Assembly: GCF_013215705.1 (NCBI RefSeq)
Contig: NZ_JABSQR010000007.1
Span: forward strand, 211,403 to 275,402
Origin: Moritella sp.
Lineage (GTDB): Bacteria > Pseudomonadota > Gammaproteobacteria > Enterobacterales > Moritellaceae
DNA length: 64,000 nt
Direction: 5' to 3'
The position numbers and the translations under genes are program-made. Below, one piece after another: positions 8,779 through 18,464 of this stretch. The notes beneath the pieces were generated by a model that saw only the letters and a list, made by a program, of their open reading frames with translations, made no database searches and was not told the origin of the DNA. Positions within the stretch are counted from its first letter, which is position 1. Every line of letters starts with the position of its first letter.

Positions 8779-8983
8779 GGGCCCTTATAACCCCTGATTT
8801 AGCGTTAAATCAGCTAAGAAATAACAGCGTTAAAATATCACAATTATTAAATACAGCGCGAAGGTGCATTCTTGTATATTTTGAATATAATATTGTCTAT
8901 CTGCAACATCATTCAAGTTCTCTTAAACGATTGTAATCAAGTAAAACGGTGAACTTCAATGGAAAGTTATGTCACTGCGCCAA

Positions 8984-10324
8984 TTAACTCTTTAAAACAG
9001 GGGACGACTCTTTTCTTTGTACTGGAATCATGAGTTCAAATTTAGCGCCGCCAAGTTGACTTACTGATGGAGCGATTTGACCTCCTAAGCATTTTGCAGC
9101 ACTTTTCGCAATTGATAGGCCGAGTCCTAGCCCCCCCGAATTACGGCTTCGGCTATTATCTAAGCGAGCAAAAGGGATAAAAATCTTGTGATAGTTCTCG
9201 GGAAGGATACCAGGACCATCATCTTCAACTGTTATTCTAATGGTATTAGCGAGTTGAACAACGCTTACTTTAACCGTTGACTGGGCATAATTTAACATAT
9301 TTTTTAGTAAGTTATCAAATGCTAAGCGCAAATACATCGGGCTGATATTCATTATTATCTCATCGTCAGCACAATAATTTACATCAATACTATTATGAGT
9401 CTGATATAACGCGATCCGAGACTGAATGAAGTCGGTTATTACAATAGATTGTTCATCACAATTATAATGGGAATATTTAGCGCTGACGCGTGAAAATGTA
9501 GTTATCTGCTCTGATAATTCAACCATGCCATCTACATAATCATCAATACTATCTAGTAGTTCGATATGTTTACGTCTTGTGAGGTCTTTTTTCAATAGCC
9601 CTACAGCCAGTTGTATTCGACTAAGCGGAGTTCTCACTTCATGAGGTAAAGCTTGTGCGAATACCTCACCTTCATCAACGCGTTCGTTGATTGCTTTTGC
9701 CATGGCATTAAAGCTGATCGATAGGCCATTAAGTAACGAGGTAGCTTGAAGATCTACGCGTATATTCAGATTTCCGCGACCAAAGGCATGATTTATTTCA
9801 ACTAAGTGATTTATCTGAATCTGTAACTTACGGATAGGCCAATATAAATTTATAGCGATAAGAAAAAGCATGAAAGCAAACGTACCGAATAAGATAATAT
9901 CATCTTCAACACGTTCATCATAAAAGTTTTCACTGATTGTGATCGCCGCAATAGCGCTACGGAGTCGATAAACTGCGAGATATTCGTTATTTTTTTGCAT
10001 GTAAATATCAACTTTATTAATAGTCTTAATATATTTACATTCCTGGCAAGGAGATAAACTTTTCAATAAGCTAATTTTTTCAATGTTATAGTTATATGAA
10101 TCAACCTCGGCACGTTGATAAAAATCATCAGCATTCATCAGCACATCATTACGCTGAGCTTCTAGTTCTTGGTAAACTTGCATCGTATTGTTATAAAAAT
10201 ACGCGGTCTTTTCTTGATAAACGAATATACTTGTTAACCATGCTGTTAATAAAATACAGGCACAGATAACGACCACGATACTGATATAAATATGCGAAAA
10301 TAATGAGGTCAGACGATTATTCAT
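8984..10324 (-). CDS. Sensor histidine kinase, RstB-like
   Basis: 446-residue membrane sensor kinase. Helix 1 spans about residues 12-36 and helix 2 about 143-166, enclosing a periplasmic sensor of roughly 105 residues that carries a C-x-x-C pair (Cys93, Cys96). A HAMP linker follows, then the H box ALPHEVRTPLSRI (phospho-acceptor about His228), N box DNLLKNMLNYA, G1 DDGPGI and G2 GLGLGL. It overlaps the upstream response-regulator gene by 8 bp, so the two are cotranscribed. The arrangement and partner point to the RstBA branch. The CxxC pair could give redox or metal sensing, but this is inference. Confidence 0.88.
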   Translation of the reverse strand: MNNRLTSLFSHIYISIVVVICACILLTAWLTSIFVYQEKTAYFYNNTMQVYQELEAQRNDVLMNADDFYQRAEVDSYNYNIEKISLLKSLSPCQECKYIKTINKVDIYMQKNNEYLAVYRLRSAIAAITISENFYDERVEDDIILFGTFAFMLFLIAINLYWPIRKLQIQINHLVEINHAFGRGNLNIRVDLQATSLLNGLSISFNAMAKAINERVDEGEVFAQALPHEVRTPLSRIQLAVGLLKKDLTRRKHIELLDSIDDYVDGMVELSEQITTFSRVSAKYSHYNCDEQSIVITDFIQSRIALYQTHNSIDVNYCADDEIIMNISPMYLRLAFDNLLKNMLNYAQSTVKVSVVQLANTIRITVEDDGPGILPENYHKIFIPFARLDNSRSRNSGGLGLGLSIAKSAAKCLGGQIAPSVSQLGGAKFELMIPVQRKESSPVLKS

Positions 10325-11003
10325 TGATCAACATATAGCCTTTGTAACGGATCGTTTTTATTATTTTCTGCGTCGAATCATCAATATTGAGTTTCTTGCG
10401 TAATCCAGATATACGCATATCAATAGAACGATCAGAAAAGTCATGATCAATACCACGCAGTTGTTGGCAGCACTCTTCCCGGGAAATAACGACTCCCACA
10501 TTTTTGGTTAATAATAACAGTAGATCATATTCAGAATCGGTGAGTTCTAATGTTTTCCCTCTAAATTCTACATGTTGCTTTCTCGGATCAATTTTTAATC
10601 TTTTTAGCTGAATTGTCTCACTGCCATTTTGTTGTCTGTTTGAGCGGCGTAACAATGCCGTTATTCGTGCAGCCATTATATGAGGACGCACAGGTTTAGT
10701 TAAATAATCATCAGCACCAAGTTTGAGTAAGCTAACTTCAGTTAACTCATCATCACTGGCAGTTAATACCAGTATGGGTTCATTGAAAAAAACTCTAGCT
10801 TGTGCACAAATATCTCTGCCTGATAAACCAGGTAGCATTAAATCTAAAATAAGTAGGTCAGGTTGATATTGCTTTATAGCAGTCAAGGCTATGGCGCCAT
10901 CATTAATAATCTTAGTTTGATAACCTTCGCCGTTTAAATACATGGCTGTTAATCTTGCTATTTCATGATCATCTTCGACGATCAATATTCGTGTACTCGG
11001 CAT
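10317..11003 (-). CDS. OmpR-family response regulator, RstA-like
   Basis: 228 residues: receiver domain (1-120) with acidic pocket EDD near residue 10, phospho-acceptor Asp54 in LILDLMLPG and Lys in LTKPV; then a winged-helix DNA-binding domain (about 130-225). The block LRGIDHDFSDRSIDMRISGLRKKL matches the E. coli RstA block LRGVSYDGMDRSVDVAISRL closely, which is why I prefer RstA over other OmpR members. First gene of the two-gene operon with the kinase. A TGTAA-N5-TGTAA repeat lies 225 bp upstream, consistent with autoregulation. Confidence 0.88.
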   Translation of the reverse strand: MPSTRILIVEDDHEIARLTAMYLNGEGYQTKIINDGAIALTAIKQYQPDLLILDLMLPGLSGRDICAQARVFFNEPILVLTASDDELTEVSLLKLGADDYLTKPVRPHIMAARITALLRRSNRQQNGSETIQLKRLKIDPRKQHVEFRGKTLELTDSEYDLLLLLTKNVGVVISREECCQQLRGIDHDFSDRSIDMRISGLRKKLNIDDSTQKIIKTIRYKGYMLINE

Positions 11004-11227
11004 TTACCCACCCTTAAATAATATAGATGCTGAGTGAGCCAGTCTAGTGGCACACAAAAGTCGCATCGAATTATAAACATATTTATTATTCTGTAACCTA
11101 CCCATTATTGGTGCAAAACACCACACTAGTTCAAAAAACCAAATTAATATATATTAAATTATTTAATATCTATTAATTTAAATATAAGGACATTTTAATC
11201 TTTGACTAATCAAAATCACGACAGGCC

Positions 11228-11243
11228 GTTACAAACGCTTACA
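11228..11243. promoter_or_regulatory. RstA-box-like direct repeat upstream of the regulator gene
   Basis: On the plus strand GTTACA-AACGC-TTACA, i.e. TGTAA-GCGTT-TGTAAC reading toward the response regulator. It shares the spacer core ACGC with the sites at 48959 and 28979 upstream of the two VirK/YbjX genes. Pentamers repeat at 10-bp pitch, as OmpR-family dimers require. The E. coli RstA consensus (TACATNTNGTTACA) has the same pitch. Confidence 0.5.
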
Positions 11244-11420
11244 AAAAATATATTTAGCTTACGTGAAAATTAAATCTTTCCAGCACCAATTGGATTGACC
11301 CGCTAAAACATCAATTTTGTTGGGCTTATAATATTGTGTTATTTTTCATATAATATTGCGTTTAAAATACGACTACGACATTATTATAATTAGGGTTAAC
11401 CACTGCCAATTTTATACTCA

Positions 11421-11546
11421 TTACAAAACTGTCCTTACGCGATGCAAGCGGTACGTGACCATGCTCGAATCACATCTAAGCCAATGGCGAAATACCCGCA
11501 CTGGCTAGAAACTAATGAAGAATTTTTATTTGGACATGCCGACTAA
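11421..11546 (+). pseudogene. Orphan 3' gene fragment (42 codons)
   Basis: An open stretch encodes LQNCPYAMQAVRDHARITSK and runs to WLETNEEFLFGHAD before a TAA at 11546. It has no start codon context and protein-like composition in otherwise AT-rich noncoding DNA, so it looks like the tail of a lost gene. The CPYAM element recalls glutathione S-transferase N termini but the evidence is too thin to name it. The rest of the 624-bp gap (11004-11627) holds the RstA-like site, AT-rich sequence and a terminator. Confidence 0.4.
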
Positions 11547-11554
11547 AAACAACA

Positions 11555-11588
11555 AAGGGCAAACATAATATCAATTATGTTTGCCCTT
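11555..11588 (-). terminator. Strong terminator after the RND pump operon
   Basis: A perfect 15-bp stem, AAGGGCAAACATAAT (11555-11569) with its complement at 11574-11588 and a 4-base loop. On the minus strand it is followed by GTTGTTTTTAG. It lies 39 bp past the stop of the RND gene. Confidence 0.85.
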
Positions 11589-11627
11589 ATCGTCAGTATG
11601 ACCGTCAGTTAAAACGACAATGAAAAA

Positions 11628-14600
11628 TTAAGCGACGTCTTTCACTACATGCACATCACTTACCTGTATGTTCGTTTTAGCTGTTTTAGCAGCAGACGTT
11701 TTGGCTGATTGCTCTGCTAATTCAGCTTCTAACATCGCTTCTACATAACCTGGAGAATGTGTTGTGCCAGAAATCAAACGGTACATTGCAGGGATCACGA
11801 ATAACGTAACCAAGGTCGCAAACGCCATACCGAAGAACACCACAGTACCCACAGCAATACGACTTTCCGAACCAGCGCCAGTAGACATGATCAATGGAAT
11901 AGCACCCGCTAACGTGGTAAATGCCGTCATCAGAATCGGACGTAAACGACGGGCAGACGCATCAATAATAGCTTGTTCAATTGCAACGCCACGATCACGT
12001 AACTGATTGGCAAATTCTACAATTAAAATACCATTCTTAGTCACCATACCAATCAACATGATCATGCCAATCTGACTGTAAATATTCAGACCACCACCCA
12101 TGACATACAAGCCTAAGAAGCCACCAAACACGCCCATAGGCACAGTGAACATCACTACCATCGGGTTAATAAAGCTTTCAAACTGCGCCGCTAATACTAA
12201 ATAAGCCACCAGCAGAGCTAAACCAAACACAATTAAAATACTACTTTGGTTTTCTTTAAAGTCTTTTGACTCGCCAGAATAAGCGATGGAAATATCACTC
12301 GGTAATGACGCAACGGCTTGCGCATCCAAAAAGTCCAAGACTTCGCCTAAGGTATAACCGTCACCCAAACTACCGCTTAGGGTAATAGATTTTTGCTTAT
12401 TGCTGTGCGATAAACGATTTGCCGATGCAACCTCTTCGATTGTAGTAATGGTATCTAACGTGATCAGATCACCTTTAGCACTACGAATATAAATCTGACT
12501 TAAATCGTTAACGTTATTAAAGCTATTTTCATCACCGCGCAGGTAAACATCGTATTCTTCACCACGCTCGATATAACTGGTCTCACTACGGCCACCGAGC
12601 ATGATCTCAAGTGTTGTTGATACTTCATCAACACTGATACCTAATTCACCAGCACGCTCTTTATCAATAGTCACCACCAGCTCAGGGGTTTTCTCTGAAT
12701 AATCCAGATCACCACCGACTAAAACGCCTGCTTCTTCTGCTTTGGCTTTCAGTAACTCCGCCCATTTTTCGAGTTCCGAATAATCAGAGCCACCTAATAC
12801 AAATTGCACCGGATCGCTTGAGCCGCCACGGAAACCAGGCATCATAGGACGTACCATCACATCGGGAATGTCTTTTAACGCTTTTGCTACCATGCCTAAC
12901 GCTTCACCAGCGCTAACACTACGGTCTGCCCAGTCTTCAAGAATGATGATCACAAAGCCCGTTTGATCCCCAGCACGGCCACCAAATGCAGGCGCTTGGG
13001 TACTAAAGGATTTAATAACACCTTGGCCAACAAGCGGTAATAAACGCCCCTCAACAATATCCATATTCGCCGTCATACGGTTAAAACTGGTGCCTTCCGC
13101 ACCTTTAACAAACGCAAATAATACCCCGCGATCTTCTTGTGGTGACAGCTGTGATGGCACTTGCTTCATTAATAAGAAACTACCAACAACACAGGCGATA
13201 ATAACCACAGGTGCAACCAAGCGATATGCAATTGCTTTGGTGACAATACCGCGATAACCATTTTCTAAGCGCTGGAATAATCCTTCCATCCACACACTAA
13301 AACGACTGGTTTTTTGCTCTGATTTTAACATCTTACTGGCAAGTACAGGGGTTAGTGTCAATGCAATCAACGACGAGAAGATCACTGACATTGCGAGTAA
13401 TACCGAGAACTCGGTAAATAACAGCCCGACCATACCATCCATAAACGAAATAGGCAGGAATACCATGACTAACACCATGGTTGTAGCAACAACCGCAAAG
13501 CCCACTTCTCGCGTACCTTTATACGCCGCTAATAATGGTTTTTCACCTTGCTCAATGTGATGGAAAATATTCTCGACCACCACAATGGCGTCATCCACCA
13601 CCAAACCAATGGATAAGATCAATGCCATTAAAGTGATTAAGTTAATCGAAAAGCCAAAATAATAAGCGGCGATAAATGACGAAATCAACGAGACAGGCAC
13701 AGTAACTGCCGGGATCAACGTTGCGCGTGCCTGACCAATAAAGATATACAAGACTAATACCACCAAACCACCGGTGATAAATAGCGTGCTATACACCTCC
13801 GAAATAGATTGGTCGATAAACACGGTAGAATCGTAATCCACCGTCAGACTCATGCCTTCGGGTAAAAAGCCTTGCATCTTATCGACTTCTGCACGTACCG
13901 CCGACGCGACATCCAAAGGATTGGCATCTGATTGTGTGACAACACCCAAGCTCAGGTTAACGATACCATTACTTTTAAATGACGAACTTTCATTTTCAGC
14001 GCCAACATACACTTGGGCGACGTCGCGTAAATACACCGGATAACCATCACTGGTCATACGTACAACGAGGTATTCAAAGTCTTGAGGTTCGGCATACAAA
14101 CGAGCGGTACGCACTGACATTACTGTGGTATCGTTACGTACTTCACCACCTGGATTCTCAACGTTTTCAGTTTTTAATGCATCGACGATATCACTGGTGG
14201 TAACCGCACGCCCAGCCATTAAATCAGGAAACAACTTAACGTACATGACCTGATACAATCCGCCGGATAAATCAACCGAGCTCACGCCCGAGATCAAGCT
14301 AAAGCGATCTTCCAATACCCGTTGGGCATAATCGGTAAGCTGAGTACGATCCATTACGGTGGAGTTTAAATTGATATAAACCGAGGGTTCACCACTGCCG
14401 TTATCTTTCGATACGATGGGATCATCGGCTTCATCCGGCAAGCTACGCTGCGCTTTGGCAACCGCATCCCGAATATCACTGACACCTTCGGTTAAATTCC
14501 AGCCCAGATCAAATGTCACCGTAATACGCGACATACCATTTCGGGTAACCGATCTTACTTCATCGATACCACTAATACCGGTAATTTGATCTTCAATCAC

Positions 14601-14795
14601 CGAGGTGATCTGGCTTTCCATAATGGATGCAGCAGCACCATCATAACGTGTCATCACGGTGACAACTGGGCTTTCAACATCCGGCATTTCGCGTACCGCA
14701 AGTTTACTAAACGACACGGCGCCAAACACACACAGCAATAAGCTGAGTACTATCGCGACGACAGGTCGTTTAACTGACGTATCAGACAACCACAT
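11628..14795 (-). CDS. RND efflux transporter, inner-membrane pump
   Basis: 1055-residue resistance-nodulation-division pump of the HAE1/AcrB class. It starts with a cytoplasmic turn and helix (SVKRPVVAIVLSLLL), followed by the porter motif with PDVESPVVTVMTRYDGA. The proton-relay helix has GLVVDDAIVVVENI, whose paired Asp residues are essential in AcrB. The second half repeats the fold, ending GMVTKNGILIVEFANQLRD and RPILMTAFTTLAGAIPL. Twelve membrane segments are expected. It overlaps or abuts the membrane-fusion gene upstream (1 bp) and ends at a strong terminator; no outer-membrane channel gene is nearby, so a TolC encoded elsewhere is likely. Closest in style to Vibrio VexH-type pumps (inference). 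Confidence 0.93.
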   Translation of the reverse strand: MWLSDTSVKRPVVAIVLSLLLCVFGAVSFSKLAVREMPDVESPVVTVMTRYDGAAASIMESQITSVIEDQITGISGIDEVRSVTRNGMSRITVTFDLGWNLTEGVSDIRDAVAKAQRSLPDEADDPIVSKDNGSGEPSVYINLNSTVMDRTQLTDYAQRVLEDRFSLISGVSSVDLSGGLYQVMYVKLFPDLMAGRAVTTSDIVDALKTENVENPGGEVRNDTTVMSVRTARLYAEPQDFEYLVVRMTSDGYPVYLRDVAQVYVGAENESSSFKSNGIVNLSLGVVTQSDANPLDVASAVRAEVDKMQGFLPEGMSLTVDYDSTVFIDQSISEVYSTLFITGGLVVLVLYIFIGQARATLIPAVTVPVSLISSFIAAYYFGFSINLITLMALILSIGLVVDDAIVVVENIFHHIEQGEKPLLAAYKGTREVGFAVVATTMVLVMVFLPISFMDGMVGLLFTEFSVLLAMSVIFSSLIALTLTPVLASKMLKSEQKTSRFSVWMEGLFQRLENGYRGIVTKAIAYRLVAPVVIIACVVGSFLLMKQVPSQLSPQEDRGVLFAFVKGAEGTSFNRMTANMDIVEGRLLPLVGQGVIKSFSTQAPAFGGRAGDQTGFVIIILEDWADRSVSAGEALGMVAKALKDIPDVMVRPMMPGFRGGSSDPVQFVLGGSDYSELEKWAELLKAKAEEAGVLVGGDLDYSEKTPELVVTIDKERAGELGISVDEVSTTLEIMLGGRSETSYIERGEEYDVYLRGDENSFNNVNDLSQIYIRSAKGDLITLDTITTIEEVASANRLSHSNKQKSITLSGSLGDGYTLGEVLDFLDAQAVASLPSDISIAYSGESKDFKENQSSILIVFGLALLVAYLVLAAQFESFINPMVVMFTVPMGVFGGFLGLYVMGGGLNIYSQIGMIMLIGMVTKNGILIVEFANQLRDRGVAIEQAIIDASARRLRPILMTAFTTLAGAIPLIMSTGAGSESRIAVGTVVFFGMAFATLVTLFVIPAMYRLISGTTHSPGYVEAMLEAELAEQSAKTSAAKTAKTNIQVSDVHVVKDVA

Positions 14796-15859
14796 TAGTT
14801 AGTCTCCTGTTGATCTGTCAAATCTTTCACTTGCAGTCCGTTACGCATATTAACCAGACCCTGTACGACAATGCGGTCGCCAATGTCTAGGCCATTTTCA
14901 ATCAATACTTGGTCAACAATACGTGCACCTAAAAATACTTGAGTTCGCGTGACACGTTCATCTTCACCGACAACATATACAAAACGTTTTGTGCCTGAGT
15001 ATTCTATTGCTTGTACTGGAATAATAGGTTCGTTGATCACCGGAAATACCACACTTGATGACATCATCATTCCTGGTTTAAGATGGTTATCAGTATTTTC
15101 AAAATTCACGCGTACACGTAAATTTAATGTTTCAGGATTAATGCGAGAATCAATCGCAACGACCTCGCCTTTAAAACGCTGATCATCCCATGCCCGACTT
15201 GTTGCGGTCACGACCATACCCGTTGATAATTGCGATAAATAACGCTCTGGTACTGCCAGATCAAGCTGCATTGTCGATAAGTCATCCAGCGTTAACAGCT
15301 CAGTACCAACCGACACCATTTTGCCGCGACTAAAATCTAATAAACCAACCGTGCCTGCAAAAGGCGCGGTTAAATAATGATCATCCATATTTGCTTGTGC
15401 CGCCGCTAAACGCGCCTTGGCAATATCCACTAACGCAGTTTGTGCGAAAACTTCGGTTTGGGTAATGGCATTACTTTTTACTAGCGTTGCATATTCATTA
15501 AGCTTACGCTGCTCATCGGTAAAATAAGCGTTTGCCTCCATCAATACCGCTTGTGCTTTACTGTCATCAAGCTGCACTAATAATTGCCCTGCTGTCACCG
15601 TTTGATTGGCTGTAATCTTGATACTATCAACCTTACCTGCGACTTCTGGTGCAACGCTGACAAATTGTACTGACTGTAACTTACCGATTAACGAAATAGA
15701 TTGTGAAACTTCGTGATATTGCACGGTATCCGTATACACAGACACCACCCGTTCGGGGCCTTGTCCACCTTTCGCGCCTTTGGCCTGAACAGGAATGGTG
15801 TAACTAGAAAAACTAAACATCAGTGCGCTAATGATCGCAAGGGAAGTACGTCTATGCAT
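14795..15859 (-). CDS. RND efflux periplasmic adaptor (membrane-fusion protein)
   Basis: 354-residue HlyD/AcrA-type periplasmic adaptor that links the RND pump to an outer-membrane channel. I choose the ATG at 15859, which follows AGAGA and begins a signal peptide (HRRTSLAIISALMFSFSSYTI, cut near VQA). The longer reading frame upstream would bury that signal. Domains: lipoyl half-motifs around VAPEVAGKVDSIKI and HYLTAPFAGTVGLLDFS flank an alpha-hairpin, followed by beta-barrel and membrane-proximal parts (NLRVRVNFEN, VVQGLVNMRNG). Shares one base with the pump gene, so both are one operon. Confidence 0.91.
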   Translation of the reverse strand: MHRRTSLAIISALMFSFSSYTIPVQAKGAKGGQGPERVVSVYTDTVQYHEVSQSISLIGKLQSVQFVSVAPEVAGKVDSIKITANQTVTAGQLLVQLDDSKAQAVLMEANAYFTDEQRKLNEYATLVKSNAITQTEVFAQTALVDIAKARLAAAQANMDDHYLTAPFAGTVGLLDFSRGKMVSVGTELLTLDDLSTMQLDLAVPERYLSQLSTGMVVTATSRAWDDQRFKGEVVAIDSRINPETLNLRVRVNFENTDNHLKPGMMMSSSVVFPVINEPIIPVQAIEYSGTKRFVYVVGEDERVTRTQVFLGARIVDQVLIENGLDIGDRIVVQGLVNMRNGLQVKDLTDQQETN

Positions 15860-16103
15860 TATATCTCTTCTATAAAAATGAGCGTGATTGCCTTCATCCA
15901 TGAATAGCAAATCTAAAATTTTGATATCGTATAATACCGCAAAATAGGCAGGGAAATATGGAGGAAATGAGGAGATTAGGGTCAACTAGTGTAAAGTTTG
16001 TCAGGATCAAGAATATATTATAAAAACTATTATTTAACCGGTAAAGAAAAATGCCAGTCAGTATCGATTCATCCCATCAATACCAACCCGCATTGTTTCA
16101 TAC

Positions 16104-16156
16104 TTCGGTGCTATTTATCTATACGCACTTTCTATTCGGTGCTATTTATCTATACG
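16104..16156. repeat. Short direct repeat at the end of the C-N hydrolase gene
   Basis: TTCGGTGCTATTTATCTATACG occurs at 16104-16125 and again at 16135-16156 (22 bp, 31-bp period). The right copy includes the stop codon and last codons of the hydrolase gene; the left copy is noncoding. This looks like a small local tandem duplication of the gene's 3' end. Confidence 0.8.
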
Positions 16157-17209
16157 GTACTGGGCCATCACCCCGTTTTGCTGTTTAAATTGGCTGGTCA
16201 TGTCACCAACATTACTTTGCTCATCAGCTTTTAAGGTGTAGTTTTTACCATCGTTAAGTTTATTAAAATCAACTTTAAACTGGGTATACACATCACCATA
16301 CTGATAACGCATATTAAGCTCTTTCTGCTCGAGATTATAAGTGAGGGTATATTGTGTTGCATAACCTGTCATTTCACCGCCAATGAGTCGATTAGCCGCA
16401 TCCAGTGGCACTTTATAGGTCGAGCTGTCAATTTTTGCTAAACCGTTAATTATACTGCTTGGTTCTTGCAGTTGGGATAACATGTATTTATTCCACACAA
16501 AACGTTCTGCAGCCCCTACGTTACCGTCGAGTGGATAGTCACTGGAAAATTGCGCTTGTTGGGTCGGTTTTTTTGCATCCCAATTATTTAAATGTTCATT
16601 AAACTCGGGGCTATTGGTTAATACGTCATATTGCGCACCGTGGTAAATGTTCCACTTGCCATCAATGAATTCTAAAATAGCAGAATCACCACTGGTGTCT
16701 TGCAATGAATAATGGCCTTTTAACTTAGCGCCAGCATGTGAAAACAACTGTATTTGAATATCTTCGATGCCCACTAACGCGGCTTTTACGCTGCTAAAGT
16801 TATCTAAGAAATACGGAATAACGCGCGAGTTTTCTAACTGCACTTTATCGGCATTGTATTCACCACTGCTTTCTTCACCAAGATACAAGGCATTCGCCGC
16901 TAATCCCGCTTCATTAAAGCCATCAATACCGGCTTTACCGTAAAACGTCGTCAGAATAGATGCATACTTAGATGTCCACGTCATGACTTTTTCACCAGAC
17001 TCAGCACCTCGGTAACTGATACCTTTGGCACGTACATCAATCGTTGGGTGTGTTTCAACCATCCAGTCCATGGTACGAGACACAAATACCCCGTGCTCTT
17101 CGGTATCCCAAATCAAACGCGAGCAGGCTTGCACCGCAGAAATAGCGGATGTGAATAGCGCCGCGCCGACCGCTATCTTAACCAATGATTTTTTTGCTAA
17201 TAAAGTCAT
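16142..17209 (-). CDS. Linear amide C-N hydrolase, choloylglycine-hydrolase family
   Basis: 355-residue Ntn-type hydrolase (CBAH/penicillin V acylase family, PF02275). A signal peptide (MTLLAKKSLVKIAVGAALF...) is predicted to end in AVQA, exposing Cys as the new N terminus in CSRLIWDTEEHG; in this family that Cys is the nucleophile. The following FVSRTMDW supplies the conserved Arg and Asp. Other family blocks are GFNEAGLAANALYL and the AERFVWNKYM region. Start chosen at 17209 because it is the signal peptide's Met with AAGGTAGG upstream. Probably periplasmic. Substrate may be bile salts, penicillin V or acyl-homoserine lactones; sequence alone does not decide. Divergent from a LysR gene. Confidence 0.88.
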   Translation of the reverse strand: MTLLAKKSLVKIAVGAALFTSAISAVQACSRLIWDTEEHGVFVSRTMDWMVETHPTIDVRAKGISYRGAESGEKVMTWTSKYASILTTFYGKAGIDGFNEAGLAANALYLGEESSGEYNADKVQLENSRVIPYFLDNFSSVKAALVGIEDIQIQLFSHAGAKLKGHYSLQDTSGDSAILEFIDGKWNIYHGAQYDVLTNSPEFNEHLNNWDAKKPTQQAQFSSDYPLDGNVGAAERFVWNKYMLSQLQEPSSIINGLAKIDSSTYKVPLDAANRLIGGEMTGYATQYTLTYNLEQKELNMRYQYGDVYTQFKVDFNKLNDGKNYTLKADEQSNVGDMTSQFKQQNGVMAQYRIDK

Positions 17210-17364
17210 GCTTAACCTACCTTGTAAGATGTTATCCCAGTAATGGAATGTTTCTGGATCTCGCTTGTTTACATACCGCCATAATAAAGGTTTAATCTCA
17301 CAGGTAATCTCAGTTGTGTTGGGCATTCCCTAACAAAAAGAAAACAAACGACAAGGCAATAATA

Positions 17365-18267
17365 ATGCTTAGATTTAGTTTCGAACAGCTGGCGTCATTC
17401 GTGGCGGTAGCTGAAAAAGGCTCATTTAGTAAAGCGGCGCTGTCACTGGGGAAAGACCGTTCGACCTTGCACCAACACGTCGGCAATTTAGAGATTGATT
17501 TAGGCATTACCTTATTTGATCGCAGTGGGAAATTCCCGAAAATCACCTTTGAAGGCAATAGCTTATTAACCCAAGCCCGACATATTCTTTATCACGCTCA
17601 AGTATTACAAAATAGTGGTGATAGTTTGGCGGAGGGTTTAGAAGAAAGCCTGACCATCTATCACGATATATCCTTACCTATCTCGGTCATAGAACAAGTA
17701 CAATTAGCGGTCCACCAGCAATACCCACAAACCCAACTGCATTGGATCCATCGCGGGCGTGCAGAGTCCATGGACGCTCTTGCAGAGCAACACGCTGATA
17801 TTGCCATTGTATTGAGTAAAGGTTCCGGTGTATTACCAAGTAAAGGGCTCACCTTTACTAATCTCGGTTATCTGCCATTTTCTTTCTTTGCCCATAAAGA
17901 CAGTGTATTAGCGCAACAAACAAGTTGTAACTTAGAAGATCTAGAAAAGCAGCAGCAATACACCGCAGAAAACTACCTAGAAGTGGAGCTCGGAAACAAT
18001 ACCAAAATCTCAGGGCGTATTGCCACGATCAGCAATATAGATATTATTCTGTCATTACTCAAACAAGGTGGCTGGGCATTGCTGCCTAACCACTTTGTCA
18101 GTTCGTCTTCGTATGTCGATGCGATCTGTAAACTCAATATTAACTTTATGACTAATGATGGCCGTTGGAGTTTGATATTACTCACCCGTAACCATCAAAG
18201 TACCGGTACAGTACAACGCTATGCGATTGAGCAGTTTAAAGCAGCGTTCAAAGTGATCACACAATAG
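17365..18267 (+). CDS. LysR-family regulator divergent from the amide hydrolase
   Basis: 300-residue LysR-type regulator. The winged helix-turn-helix lies in the first 60 residues (SFVAVAEKGSFSKAALSLGKDRSTLHQHVGNLEIDLG...LFDRSG), followed by a periplasmic-binding-like effector domain. The ATG at 17365 is chosen because AAGG lies 7 bases upstream and the HTH then starts at its usual residue. It faces the amide hydrolase across 155 bp, the classical LysR layout, so control of that gene is likely. Inducer unknown. STLHQH in the recognition helix is unusual in place of the common SAVSRQ. Confidence 0.88.
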   Translation: MLRFSFEQLASFVAVAEKGSFSKAALSLGKDRSTLHQHVGNLEIDLGITLFDRSGKFPKITFEGNSLLTQARHILYHAQVLQNSGDSLAEGLEESLTIYHDISLPISVIEQVQLAVHQQYPQTQLHWIHRGRAESMDALAEQHADIAIVLSKGSGVLPSKGLTFTNLGYLPFSFFAHKDSVLAQQTSCNLEDLEKQQQYTAENYLEVELGNNTKISGRIATISNIDIILSLLKQGGWALLPNHFVSSSSYVDAICKLNINFMTNDGRWSLILLTRNHQSTGTVQRYAIEQFKAAFKVITQ

Positions 18268-18284
18268 CTTAGTGAATGTATTGA

Positions 18285-18464
18285 TGTCAGTATTCTCTTA
18301 AACTACACGCCTTACCGGGTGATGATGTGAAACCACAAGATTTTGTATGTTTCTATTTCAGTGGTGATCGCGGTGCCTATATCCATGCTGATATTTGGCA
18401 CGAAGGGGTATTTACGATTGCAGGAGAACAAGAATTTGCCGTAACGTTTAACCGTGAACATTAA
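18285..18464 (+). pseudogene. 3' remnant of a ureidoglycolate lyase-like gene
   Basis: A 59-codon stretch encodes a segment with YIHADIWHEGVFTIAGEQEF and ends FNREH. The YIH...WHEGVF pattern strongly resembles the cupin core of ureidoglycolate lyase/hydrolase proteins (PF04115). No start codon or 5' domain remains, so it is a remnant. It overlaps the stop of the convergent gene at 18461 by 4 bp. Confidence 0.5.

Noticed and set aside
8754..8936. 60-codon frame downstream of the 595-residue gene, considered as an immunity gene
   Set aside because: It begins inside the terminator hairpin, has no good ribosome site and shows no recognisable protein pattern.
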